The position numbers and the translations under genes are program-made. The notes under the pieces are model-generated. The model was given only the letters and a program-made list of their open reading frames with translations, made no database searches and was not told the DNA's origin. DNA of 64,000 bases. It comes from Mya arenaria. Its lineage: Eukaryota; Mollusca; Bivalvia; Myida; Myidae. Below, one piece after another: positions 12,042-22,914 of the stretch. Every line of letters starts with the position of its first letter. Position 1 is the first letter of the stretch. The stretch covers positions 84,778,915 to 84,842,914 of the forward strand of contig NC_069124.1 of NCBI RefSeq assembly GCF_026914265.1, read 5' to 3'.

Positions 12042-12322
12042 ACACGCACACACACGCACACACACATATATATATATACTAGTTGTAAAAAAGTAAATTT
12101 CTTGCAGCAAATGCTTTATGACAAAATGTTGCTATTTTTTCAAAACAACACAACTTTCTGATTGTAATACATCTTTGAACTTTATAACATTAGCGTTGGT
12201 ACGGTAATATCTGTTTATTAGTGTTTGTCTTAGTTCTATGAAACATTCACATTCGAAAATAAAGTGAAATTCGTCTTTTAAAGAGTTACAAAATAAACAG
12301 ACTCTTTCATTAACTGGAATAG
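11760..12322 (-). mobile_element. LINE C-terminal fragment, opposite orientation
   Basis: Reverse-strand translation of about 12180-12317 reads RVCLFCNSLKDEFHFIFECE and continues FIELRQTLINRYYRTN. This is the C-x2-C...H-x4-C zinc-knuckle-like tail of LINE ORF2, equivalent to the tail of the copy at 31.4 kb. A stop falls within 12.1 kb. The region also includes the CA microsatellite. Together with the fragment just upstream it forms a tail-to-tail pair of LINE pieces. Confidence 0.7.
12010..12082. repeat. (CA)n/(TA)n microsatellite
   Basis: A run of CA dinucleotides with occasional CG interruptions, followed by a short TA run. Confidence 0.95.
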
Positions 12323-12880
12323 GTGTAGGTTTGTTCCATATTTACACTAAATACAAATTATGACCATTGATTTACTCTTTTCTTATTGCTTTTGACATGC
12401 ATTTTTTTTATATTTTTAACCAAACTAAAACCTGGTTATTAGAATGGTGTACGCCGTTGTTTCGGGTGGGCCGGCCATGAGGGCAGCGTCAAACTTATGG
12501 GATAGAATAAGTTTAGTTAGTTTGAAAAATGGTGATCAAACTTTGTGTATAGGGAGATATTATGGTGACCTTTCATTCCATTGCGTGCTGGGTTCATTGG
12601 GTCAAGGTCATGGTCACTGTTACTATAAAAGAAAAATGGTTGGTACTGAATAAATTTGGTTAGGGTTGACATATTGCAACCAAACTTGGTATATATAGGA
12701 CGTGTTTATGGATGCTTAACATTGGGTTGCATTCGGTGCCACTAGGATGAAGGTCAAGGACACTGAAGAGTGCAAGAAAAAAAATAAGTAACATTAAAAC
12801 CGATGTGAAGCGGAGGGAGAGAAGTAGGCGGCAGTTGTCAACTTGATCAGGCGGTGGGCAAGCTCCAAATTTGAGGATTG
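12321..12880. repeat. Repeat block A, copy 1
   Basis: Nearly identical to 17391-17952, from 'ggtgtaggtttgttcc' to 'aaatttgaggattgggg'. It contains one unit related to the 146-bp family of PPCDC intron 4 ('aacctggttattagaatgg', 'gggtcaaggtcatggtcac'). It ends abruptly where block B starts. Confidence 0.85.
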
Positions 12881-12885
12881 GGGGC

Positions 12886-14023
12886 TTGGCCGCGATTTTG
12901 CATATTTTCCAAAAACCGCTAGCGCGGTTTATGGATATGCAAATTCGTGGCTGAGCGTTCATATTGCATGAACGCACAAAAATATGAATCGAAAACATAG
13001 ATTACTGAGGATTTTAATACATACGGCATTCGTCCCTTATTAACTTCGCATATGAGAATCACGAACAACAGTTTATTTCACTATCTACACATTTATAGCT
13101 ACTTTTGGTAACAATTGCCTTCACAACGATAAGGGCCTTGCATTGATGACAAGCCTTGCTGCATTTGCACAAACCCCTGCATGCCTTGCGACACTTTCAG
13201 TGTATCAGTACAACATACTTCTCTAGAACTTCAATTGTGCTGACAAGCATATTTGGAGGGGCAGCAGGGAGTAACGAGAATGCACCATCCGGAGAAATAC
13301 ATCCCACGTTTCCATGTTGTCTTCTTGCCGATGCCTGCAATGACGGACGTTGCGTCACTTCCCCAGAACGCATGCATTAGATCGATGATGGTTCTTGTGG
13401 TAGACCCAAAGAAGTTGTAATAGTATGTGATGTCAATTACCTATGGTCCCTCCCTATACCAAATGATATTAAGACTTCATGTGTCATTGGAATGCTTGCT
13501 AGTTTGGACAGAATGGTCACGACTATATCAGAGTCGCATGTCTTAAGCATGACCAGAGTGATGTTCAACTCTGGTGCGCCTTTGCTTGCATGGTTAAATC
13601 TGCAAATCTGCACTATATCTCATCTCCTGGGTGCTGAAAGCCGGTTGTCCACGTATGTGCTGAAGACTTGTTTTTTATCTGGAAGGTCTCTGTCTGAAGC
13701 CTCTTCTGCCAACAACAGGTGGAACAATTCTGTCCTGCTCTCATTAATAACACGAAGAAAACTTTTACAGTTATTTGGCATATTTGATGAAAGCTCCACC
13801 CTCCTCCATATCCAATTGGGTGTAAACATCCAGCACGATAATCAATCCTATCGGCATGTTCCATCTGTTGGTCAATGTATGCCATGAATACTGTTTTAGA
13901 ATAGTCTTCAAGTGTTGGTGAGTTTTCTTGGAGGCAGAATTTTAACTATTACTGCACCACCCAGTACCCTTGCAGTAACTTGTGGGTTTGCATCTCCTAG
14001 TCACACCAAAGCTGCAATATCTA
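12886..14023. repeat. Repeat block B, copy 1
   Basis: Nearly identical to about 19900-21066. It starts with 'ggccgcgattttgcatat', half of the palindrome that is complete in copy 2, and continues through a degenerate minus-strand coding region listed separately. The two copies part company after 'accaaagctgcaa'. Confidence 0.85.
13160..13885 (-). pseudogene. Degenerate ORF of a repetitive, probably transposon-borne protein (copy 1)
   Basis: Reverse-strand frames carry, in order: MFTPNWIWRRVELSSNMPNN; a segment rich in charged residues with AEEASDRDLPDKKQVFSTYV; DSDIVVTILSKLASIP; VLISFGIGRDHR; SHTITTSLGLPQ; and STIEVLEKYVVLIH. The order D-x-D-IV / W-or-L-ISFG-G / HRYLP-like / SLGPQ-like / LE+YVVL resembles an uncharacterised, multicopy protein found in cnidarian and mollusc genomes (usual form: DTDVV, WxAFGxGKxxRY, HEIxxSLGPQ, LERFVVL). 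That match is from memory of the pattern and needs a search. Several stops and frame changes make it non-functional. Confidence 0.5.
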
Positions 14024-17000
14024 CACAGATGCTTTCAATATTTATTTGTGTTTATTTAGTTTAATATTTGTTGTTATAGAGTGTTCGTTGTTGGAATGGA
14101 TATCAATGTGCCATGATTTGAAAATAAATCAGCATTTCAATGCAGTCTCTTTGGTTTTTTTCCCCAAATTGGACACCTAGTCTTCACGAATTCTTTTTTC
14201 CTGATAGTGGTAGTGGTTTTAGAGTTAATAACGTCTTCCCGTGCTCATTGGCTGCACGTTGGGTCGACTCGACCGAATCCCCGGTGCGGTCTTACGGAGC
14301 ACTACGGACACTTACAGGCTCAATTTCCCGCATTAGCGGAGGAGTGGCAAAGCCGAAATCAGGATCGTGTAACAACAGTGCATACTCGAACACTATTCGC
14401 AACCGGAAATAGAGGGGGCGTCAGAGGGGCCATCAACACTAACATGAAGGCCGCTCAGTCAAGCTCAGTGCACATCACGTTGGTTCTTTTGCATTGCTGC
14501 AACTAATCTTCCGTATAAGAAAGCACAGCGCCACCGATATATAGAAAGCTGATGTAGGTACATTTATAAGAATTCATTGGTCGGTTAGTTTTCACCAATG
14601 TCGCATAATTGGATGCTTATTTTGACACATTTACATGTTTAACCTTCCATAATTATGCTGCTTCTTTACATTCGTACGGGACTAGTGACAGCGAGCCTCG
14701 TTACAGTATAATTTTCAATATGCAGTTTTGCGGACCGGTCATTTTTTACGAAAACTTGTGTGTAACTAGAGGGTAGACAAATACAAAACAAATATAAGTC
14801 TAGACAAGACTATCATCTGAATAACTATCTGCTTGTTTTACAATATAAGATGTCTTTCCATGTAGTAAGAACTGCCCATTTAAGTGCCAAGCTATGTGAT
14901 TAAGTGCCTTATATTATACGACTTCGGATCTCCTGAACAAACGTATAATGCTTATGAGCGACTGGCCAGTCTCTATCATGAAAGAAGGCACTTAGTTGTC
15001 TGTACAATTAATATTTGTAGCAATCAATCTTTTGCCATTTTAACAATTTAGGTATCAAATTCGAAACATGAAGTACGTAAACCATGAACATAAGGAACAA
15101 AATGTAAACACCAAGGTCAGGTTAAGTACTGGCATGTCGTGCCAATCCAGCCCTTGTCATACTGTGTGTAAACTTTCTTATACGTATTTTCCATAATAGC
15201 GGGCAATAAAAACATAGCGAAACTCCGAAATAGAGGTGAATTTTTTACACTTAAATTGCAAGATTCTTCGAAATAACAATATATCTACCGAAGTTATGAC
15301 AACATATCTCAAATACTAGTCTTAAAGATAATCACCAGACAACATAGACAGGAGGGGTGAAACATTTCGTCTGAACAATACCCAATATGAATCATGTTAG
15401 ACCATTCCCCGAACCCTTCCATACAACAACGACTTTCGCCCTTTTCATGGCTGCTTTTTATTTGAGAAAAAAATGCACACAACAAATTATTTTTTGGTTC
15501 CACGGATTTTTTCTACCAAAAAATTGGAGCTGGCTGCATTTTTTTTCATAAAAACTAAAGCGAGGGAGGAGAGAAAAAAAATTTTTTTTTATAAACAATA
15601 TAAAGAAGAAAACATAATTGCCCTTCAACCCATTTGAACACAATCTTGAATTTAATCTTTAAATAAACAATGAAAAAAAATGTTCCAGCACGTACTTTTA
15701 TAATGCCTTAAATTGGAATTAATAGTCGTTTGATTACATTTGTTAAGAAAAACGCGCCAACGTCTTTTTGAAATAACGGCGTTGAAGTTGTGTCTCCGCC
15801 CTGCGTACGCTAGCGTTTGCTTTTGAACCGAGAGCGGGCTTAAATTTCAAAACAGGGAAAAATATCAAATTGATATTTTCAATATTTGTAACAGTAAAAC
15901 TTCAGTTGTATTTCACTGATGAATCGCTATAAACAGCCGGATAGCATATAATAAAACTGAATATCATTTCTACCAGTATTCATAATAAACTAGAGCTATC
16001 ACAGAATGCGATAAATAACCCCGCATGCCCAAGTGTGGGAATGCAAAATAATTTTAAAATATGACCTTGGATTGGACACAAAGTTAATCTCCTCGCAGTG
16101 ATCTCCCCTGTCAAGCGGATTAGATATATGCATAGCTGGAATTTAGCTATAAATTCTTTTTAACAAAATAACATATCATCTTTTTTGGGGGGTAGTTTTT
16201 ATTAAATATAAATTAGTCGAAGTGGATGGAATACGAACAAAACTTTCAAAATCAATGATGATTTACCATCTGTATCCATGTATCACGTGGTATTTATCCA
16301 AAGTCATGTGATTTCCGATCGTCGCATACCTCCAATGCTCGACTACACTATGCTTTTATGAAGTTGAACGGAATTAAAAACCATGGTTGCCGAAGATGGC
16401 ATGGTGACACTGATAATTGTACTGAAAGGGAGGTAACACTGCTTGGAGTTTGATCTTAAGTAGGACTTTAATAGCTTAACCTTTTGAGTTCAGAAGGTTG
16501 CTGTGACCTTGACCTTGAAGGTTGGTACACGGGTCTTGTGCGCGACACGTCTTCATTCTATGTGGGGTCACTTCTGCCAAATCCGACATTGTATGACAAT
16601 GATATTGACCGGACACATTATCAGTAAGGCTTATATAGCAAAACAAACTCAGTTCAGAAGGATGCTGTGACTTTGAAATCGAATGTATGGACACCAGTCT
16701 CTAGAGCGACATGGCCCCATACTATGATGGTCACTTCTGCCAAATAACTTTGAAATCTGACTATAAATATGAAATACATGGACCGGAAACGAAAAGTTAT
16801 CAGTAAGGCTTATACAGCAACTTATACTAAGAAGGTTGCTGTAACCTTACCTTTGACCTTGAAGGTTGGTACATGGGTCTTGTGAGCGACACATCCTCAT
16901 GCTATACACATACATAGTTCAGAAGGTTGTTGTGACCTTGAAAGAAAGAACTCGGGACTTGTGAGTGGCACATCCTCATATTATGATAGTCACTTCTGCC

Positions 17001-17392
17001 GAATAATTTTAACAACTGTCCATGCATGAGAAAGATATGGACCAAACACGAACTTTTATCAGCAAGGCTTATTTAACAAAACATACTTAGTAAAAAAGGT
17101 TGTCGTGGCCTTGAAGGTAGGAACACGAGTCTTGTGGTTAACACAGCCTCATGATATGGTGGTCGCTTCTGTAAAATAATTCTAGAATCCGACCATGAAT
17201 GAGAAAGATATGGACCGGACAAAAACGGAATGGACCGTGCGACACATACTAAGTTTACAAGGCAAGTGTGACCTTCACCTTAAAGGTAGGGTCAAGGGTC
17301 TAGTGTGCGACACATTTCCATGCTTTAGTGGTCACTTCTGCCATATCATTTTAAAAACCGGCCATAAATGAGAAAGGTATGGACCGGACATA
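14024..17392. repeat. Repeat block C, copy 1 (3.4 kb)
   Basis: Nearly identical to 50010-52872, from 'cagatgctttcaatatttat' to 'tatggaccggacata', with only scattered base changes. It contains a stretch with a 90-100 aa open frame (14207-14506, no recognised domain), AT-rich DNA, and a terminal tandem array (listed separately). Copy 1 has about 520 bp (roughly 15739-16258) that copy 2 lacks. I see no terminal inverted repeats or transposase, so its mobility is unexplained. Confidence 0.88.
16480..17390. repeat. About 165-bp degenerate tandem repeat at the end of block C
   Basis: Roughly six units share 'aaggttgctgtgaccttgac', 'gggtcttgtg', 'gcgacac', 'cacttctgccaaat' and 'tatggaccggac'. TGACCTTGACCTTGAAGG on the plus strand is the complement of AAGGTCAAGGTCA. 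The same array closes block C copy 2 at about 51960-52872. Confidence 0.85.
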
Positions 17393-17952
17393 GGTGTAGG
17401 TTTGTTCCATATTTACTCTAAATACAAATTATGACCATTGATTTACTCTTTTCTTATTGCTTTTGACATTCATTTTTTTATATTTTTAACCAAACTGAAA
17501 CCTGGTTATAAGAATGGTGTACGCCGTTGTTTGGGGTGGGCCGGCATGAGGGCAGCGTCAAACTTATGGTATAGAATAAGTTTAGTTAGTTTGAAAAATG
17601 GTGATCAAACTTTGTGTATAGGCAGATATTATGGTGACCTTTCATTTCATTGCGTGCTGGATTCATTGGGTCAAGGTCATGGTCACTGTTACTATAAAAG
17701 CAAAATGGTTGGTACTGAATAAATTTTGTTAGGGTTGACATATTGCAACCAAACTTGGTATATATAGGACGTGTTTATGGATGCTTAACATTGGGTTGCA
17801 TTCGGTGCCTCTAGGATTAAGGTCAAGGACACTGAAGAGTGCAAGAAAAAAATAAGTAACATTAAAACCGATGTGAAGCGGAGGGAGAGAAGTAGGCGGC
17901 AGTTGTCAACTTGATCAGGCGGTGGGCAAGCTCCAAATTTGAGGATTGGGGG
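17391..17952. repeat. Repeat block A, copy 2
   Basis: A near-identical copy of 12321-12880, starting exactly where block C ends. Both copies are preceded by the bases 'ata'. Confidence 0.85.
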
Positions 17953-18984
17953 GAGAAGCTAAAATCATCATTTAAACTGGTTCTTTTAAATTAAACACAC
18001 AATAAATAAGCAGCTAATAAGTTGCTCCACTTTAATGCCATCTCATTGATTAGACGAAATCAAATGTGGCCAAAATGAATTATAAGTATGTTTCTGGTAG
18101 TGGGGCTGTTAAGGGCAAATTTTGGGTTAACAGCATGAAACTTGGCACACATATAAAACATCCCCTACTGATTATTTTAAGATATGGACCCAAGTCAGCA
18201 GCGCCCCCTGGTGACTGTCACCGAAATGGCCGACAATATCTTCAAATGCTTTTATCTTTGTAACTAAATGTCATAGACTCATGATCTTGGTGTCTCAATA
18301 TACAGATTTTAGACCAAGGAAGCCACTGGACACAAACTAGTTTGATATCTAAGTATTTCTAAGTATTTACTTAAAAAAAACAAAAAACGTTTATATCATT
18401 TGAAATGGCAGTTTTATACAACTTGTGAATCATTGTCCGTAGTAAAAATAGAATAATTGTTTGAATTTTGCCAACCAATCAACCCACATATATATATATA
18501 TATATGTAATATGTTGAAACAATTATAGAATTTGTTTTACAACAGCAGTGCGGATACCACAGTGTCGAATTAATACTTTACATGTCCCATACGAACGACA
18601 TTACAAGTTTATATTTACATCCGTACTTTATTTTCTGAACGATTAAAATTGAGTTCATTTTGCACGAACTGGTCGACCTTTCGTGACCTTTGAAGGCGGA
18701 GTTTGGCAAGAAAGCAACGCTCTGATTGGGCGCTGGTGAATCTTACTACAATCTACTTTATTGCTAAATATAGCAGGGCACATGTTGAATGCCGGCTTGT
18801 TTACATGTTTCTTTTGATGTTTTACGAAGATTTAAATGAAAGACATTATTTTCTAGAAATATCATTTGAAAAATGCTTGAATTTGCATTTGATAACAAAA
18901 GAACACGCATTGAACAAATAATAAAAACAAAATTTACGCGGTTTTTACTACGGTTCGTCTACAACAACTGTCAAAACAAACATG
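17953..18984. other. Non-coding DNA with a probable dispersed repeat
   Basis: About 18080-18300 ('cagcatgaaacttggcacac', 'gatatggacccaagtcagca', 'gcgccccctggtgactg') has the look of a dispersed repeat. An (AT)n run lies at 18485-18506. No gene is seen. Confidence 0.35.
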
Positions 18985-19101
18985 GCCGATGATTCTGAGT
19001 TCGGCGATTTCTTTCTAGGACAAATGAATGATCCATTTTCGGATTCAGACAATACACATATTTCTACGATAGAATTAGGCGATATTTTCGTCTACAATTA
19101 A
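18982..19101 (+). CDS. Candidate 39-aa acidic ORF, unknown
   Basis: ATG in a favourable context (aaacATGG) opens a 39-codon frame starting MADDSEFGDFFLGQMNDPFS and ending IFVYN-stop. It is strongly acidic and Phe/Asp-rich, unlike random AT-rich sequence. No domain is recognised. It could be a first exon or the N-terminus of a mobile-element protein whose remainder is lost. There is no supporting splice donor, so confidence is low. Confidence 0.25.
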   Translation: MADDSEFGDFFLGQMNDPFSDSDNTHISTIELGDIFVYN

Positions 19102-19291
19102 ATACATGAAATGATTGGAGACTGTCAAAGTGTCATGTATTTTCGTGAGTTCGAACAAACGTCTTAACATTGTCAAATCGAGAAGACTAGCACATCACAA
19201 CACTTCAATATCTTTGCAAAAATTAAAAGACAACAAAAAACACGAACATATGACGTTATAATTACCTTGAACTGGAAGTCATCCATTCAAT

Positions 19292-19655
19292 CACCATGAC
19301 CACATTTTTTATGCCCACTCACTTGGGTCATGCATATATATGTAAAACAGGAGTTAAAATGTATCGAAAGTTCTCTTGATTAAAATGACTATATTACAAC
19401 AAAAATCAGTATTAACTCCACATATTAAACAGAAACTACCAAATGATTAAAAAAAATCTTTGATTATTTATTTCTACCTGCAATCACCATGACCACTTTT
19501 TTATGCCCACTCACTTGGGTCATGCATATGTAAAACAGGAGTTAAAATGTATCGAAAGTTCTCTTGATTAAATGACCATATTACAACAAAAATCAGTATT
19601 AACTCCACATATTTAACAGAAACTACCAAATGATTCTTTGATTATTTATTTCTAT
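19292..19655. repeat. Tandem duplication of about 185 bp
   Basis: 'caatcaccatgaccac' to 'aactaccaaatgatt' occurs at about 19292-19448 and again at about 19482-19635. The copies differ mainly by small indels in A-runs and in the TA run. Confidence 0.85.
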
Positions 19656-19849
19656 CTGCAAATTACTTATGGACTACTTATTATGCGGAGGATAAAAAGA
19701 ACGCCCAGCTAAAACACAACCAAGGGCGACAAGTGCTCTTACCATTTACATTCGCTCTACACGTTTTGTTCCACTTTAGTGGAATGTAGACTTGTTCTCA
19801 AACATTATTAGGTCGAAAAAAATAAACAAATTAAAAGGGAAAATGTAAA

Positions 19850-20015
19850 TATAAGTATTGATTCTTATTTTTTGTGCGTTCATGAAGTATGAACGCTCGG
19901 CCGCGATTTTGCATATTTTCCAAAAACCGCTAGCGCGGTTTATGGATATGCAAAATCGTGGCCGCGCGTTCATACTGCATGAACGCACAAAAATAAGAAT
20001 CAATACTTATATTTA
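19850..20015. repeat. About 160-bp near-perfect palindrome (fold-back)
   Basis: The left arm 'ataagtattgattcttatt', 'gtgcgttcatgaagtatgaa', 'cgcgattttgcatattttcc' is mirrored on the right by 'ggatatgcaaaatcgtgg', 'cgcgttcatactgcatgaac', 'aaataagaatcaatactta'. The centre is 'aaaccgctagcgcggttt'. Block B copy 1 (from 12886) keeps only the inner left arm and the right arm. Confidence 0.9.
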
Positions 20016-21066
20016 CATTGTACGAAAACATAGAATACTAAGGGGTTTCATACATACGGCATTCGTCCCTTATTAACTTGGCCGATGAGAATTACGAACA
20101 ACGGTTTATTTCACTACATAGTATCTACACATTTATAGTTACTTTTGGTAACAATTGCCTTCACAACGACAAAGGGCCTTGCATTGATGACAAGCCTTGC
20201 TGCATTTGCACAAACCCCTGCATGCATTGCGACACTTTCAGTGTATCAGTACAACATACTTCTCTAGAACTTTAATTGTGCTGACAAGCATATTTGGAGG
20301 GGCAGCAGGGAGTAACGAGAATGCACCATCCGGAGAAATACATCCCACGTTTCCATGTTGTCTTCTTGCCGATGCCTGCAATGACGGACGTTGCGTCACT
20401 TCCCCAGAACGCATGCATTAGGTCGATGATGGTTCTTGTGGTAGGCCCAAAGAAGTTGTATTAGTGTGTGATGTCAATTACCTATGGTCCCTCCCTATAC
20501 CAAATGATATCAAGACTTCATGTGTCATTGGAATGCTTGCTAGTTTGGACAGAATGGTCACGACTATATCAGAGTTGCATGTCTTAAGCATGACCAGAGT
20601 GATGTTCAACTCTCGTACGCCTTTGCGTGCATGGTTAAATCTGCAAATCTGCACTATATCTCATCTCCTGGGTGCTGAAAGCCGGTTGTCCCCGTATGTG
20701 CTGAAAACTTGTTTTTTATCTGGAAGGTCTCTGTCTGAAGCCTCTTCTGCCAACAACAGGTGAAGCAATTCTGTCTTGCTCTCATTAACACGAAGAAAAC
20801 TTTTACAGTTACATTTGTTATTTGGCATATTTGATGAAAGCTCCACCCTCCTCCATATCCAATTGGGTGTAAACATCCAGCACGATAATCAATCCTATCG
20901 GCATGTTCCATCTGTTGGTCAATGTATGCCATGAATACTGTTTTAGAATAGTCTTCAAGTGTTGGTGAGTTTTCTTGGAGGCAGAATTTTAACTATTACT
21001 GCACCACCCAGTACCCTTGCAGTAACTTGTGGGTTTGCATCTACTAGTCACACCAAAGCTGCAAGT
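19900..21066. repeat. Repeat block B, copy 2
   Basis: A near-identical copy of 12886-14023. After the shared end it continues with 'gttctacaagtaagtctgcc', which may be the original continuation that block C replaced or interrupted in copy 1. Confidence 0.85.
20197..20932 (-). pseudogene. Degenerate ORF of a repetitive, probably transposon-borne protein (copy 2)
   Basis: Same reverse-strand segments as the copy at 13160-13885 (MFTPNWIWRRVELSSNMPNN, DLPDKKQVFSTYG, SLLPAAPPNMLV), with independent point differences and a small insertion ('catttgtta' near 20813). Both copies share the main disabling stops, so the source was already broken before duplication. Confidence 0.5.
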
Positions 21067-21484
21067 TCTACAAGTAAGTCTGCCTTGTTTCCAGATGTTA
21101 GTGCCCCACCTTTCAAGAGAGCTGGATGCTATGGATGGTTTTTGTGTTTGCAAAACTTTTCAAAATTTCCTTCCCTGGATTTGTGTTGTGGTTGCTGTAA
21201 TACTTATTTAACGGCTTGTGTTGTGGTTGCTGTAATATTTATTAAACGACATACATAAAAAGAAAACGACTGGAATTTGTATTTTTGCGAATACAAGTAA
21301 GAATACTTCGCCGTCCCAGTCCTCCTGGACAATATGATTATGCCGAAATGGCTCTACTCCCTCCCCCGTTCTAGACGGGGAAAGTTCTGCAAGACCTCTG
21401 AATGGTATTGGTGATTGTAAAATAAGCCAGTTTTATTGTGAAGACACGCAAGAAAATACCTTCATTTTAAGGTAATGAAATTGC
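21067..21484. other. Non-coding DNA
   Basis: No gene is recognised. A direct repeat of 'ttgtgttgtggttgctgtaa' lies at about 21181 and 21215. Confidence 0.35.
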
Positions 21485-21805
21485 AGATAGGCAAAGCTGC
21501 ACTCTCACAGATTTACATTTTTACACATTTTTACAACTTTTTCATTTATTGCCACGGAAAGAGCAATTTTTTGCGTAATTAACTGCAAACCAATGATAAA
21601 AGATTGCTGACAAAATATCATATCGCAGATTTTCATAATTCCGTTTTATGGCTTAAACCGTTACTAACGGTTTAAGAAAAATGGATAAACATCAATTTTT
21701 TAACTTAAATATAAAAATTTGCGATCTAATTTTTTTGTCAGCAGTCTTAAATAACTGGTTTCCATGGATTTTCGCAAAAAAGAGAGAGTGCAGCTTTAAG
21801 TACTA
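21485..21805. mobile_element. MITE-like fold-back element
   Basis: A long imperfect inverted repeat. The outer arms are 'aaagctgcactctcacagat' and 'aagagagagtgcagcttta'. The inner arms are 'attgctgacaaaatatcata' and 'tttttttgtcagcagtc'. The centre is a perfect 25-bp palindrome with 12-base arms (21652-21676, cttaaaccgtta-c-taacggtttaag). It has no coding capacity. The structure is that of a non-autonomous DNA element. Confidence 0.75.
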
Positions 21806-22805
21806 GGCTTAATCATTAAGAATTTCAACTTTCGCGCGTGTTTAAATGTCCGCCAACTGCCACTGACGTATTCTGAGTCAGTAATTAAGATGACATGAAA
21901 AAAACTTCTTAATAATTTAGATTTTAATTCATATCATCTAACTTTAACAATTTATATATATTTATTAAGCTGCAAAATAAATGTAAGTGACTGCGTTAAA
22001 CTAGTATATAATTATTATTAGTAGTATGTACAGTTTAAACATAGTTTGAACGTGATATATATTTTCTAAATGTTTAATGCTTAAAATTATCGATATAATT
22101 TTCGACTTGCTTCCGTTACATAAAGATCTGACACACAGTATTTTAGATATAAAATATAATCAATCAGTCCTGTGTATAGCATGTGTTGCGAAGTAAATAC
22201 ATATTTTTTATATATTATATTTAGATTTTAGAAGTATACGTGTAAATGCATATGGATATCCAGCCATGGAGCTGCACATGTTTACTTTCCTGGTAAGCTA
22301 ATAAATATTTGATTAATTAAGCACCATAGAAAGTGATATGAAAGTCATTGTAGCGAATAATTGACTGTTAGCAATCATTATAAAATGAGTGTTTGATTTA
22401 AAAACAAAAAAACAAAAAAAACTGTTCGGTGAACTTTAAGTGAGCTTTAATCCCATTGATGCATGGTAATCCTATGGTGCGCGAATAAGGTCATAGTAAA
22501 TGTTATATAACTTCGACTCAGCTGTAGTAAGTCAAAAGTCAATTTTCCATGTAAATTCAACCCAAAATGAATACGGCAACTGCTCACCATAAAGAAACAC
22601 AATTAAGAAGGTCCATTCACCTTCGGGGGCTGACTGGCCGGTCCTTATAATGCCATATGACCCGAAGTTGTGTGTTATATTTCTTATATTATACCGAACC
22701 ACTTAATAATTGTATGCCTTTGATGTGTTTTATTGATCAAATCTCATAATGTTTACTTGCGAAAAAAAAATGTAGTTGTAAAAATTACAAGCAGCACTCA
22801 CCAGT
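21806..22805. other. AT-rich DNA without recognised features
   Basis: No gene, RNA or repeat is recognised on either strand. Confidence 0.4.
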
Positions 22806-22914
22806 TTTATGACGTCAGCGGTCCATATTGTATGACGCCAGCGCTCCATATTATTTTTGGTGAGGTCTGGACCGGCCAAAACATGATATGGACCGCTGAC
22901 GTCATAAAAACGGT
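22806..22914. repeat. Inverted repeat carrying TGACGTCA in both arms
   Basis: 'ttatgacgtcagcggtccat' near 22808 is matched by 'atggaccgctgacgtcataa' ending near 22913, with about 60 bases between. A second partial arm copy ('tgacgccagcgctccatat') lies inside. Each arm holds the CRE octamer TGACGTCA. Confidence 0.85.

Noticed and set aside
14207..14506. Open frame of about 99 codons present in both C copies (14207-14506 and within 50074-50493)
   Set aside because: Conservation is explained by recent duplication. The start region differs by a frameshifting base, and no domain is recognised.
20078..20421. Plus-strand Cys/His-rich frames (CICTNPCMHC) suggesting a small secreted peptide
   Set aside because: Present in both copies of block B. 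It is better explained as the antisense of the degenerate minus-strand ORF, with no signal peptide or exon structure.
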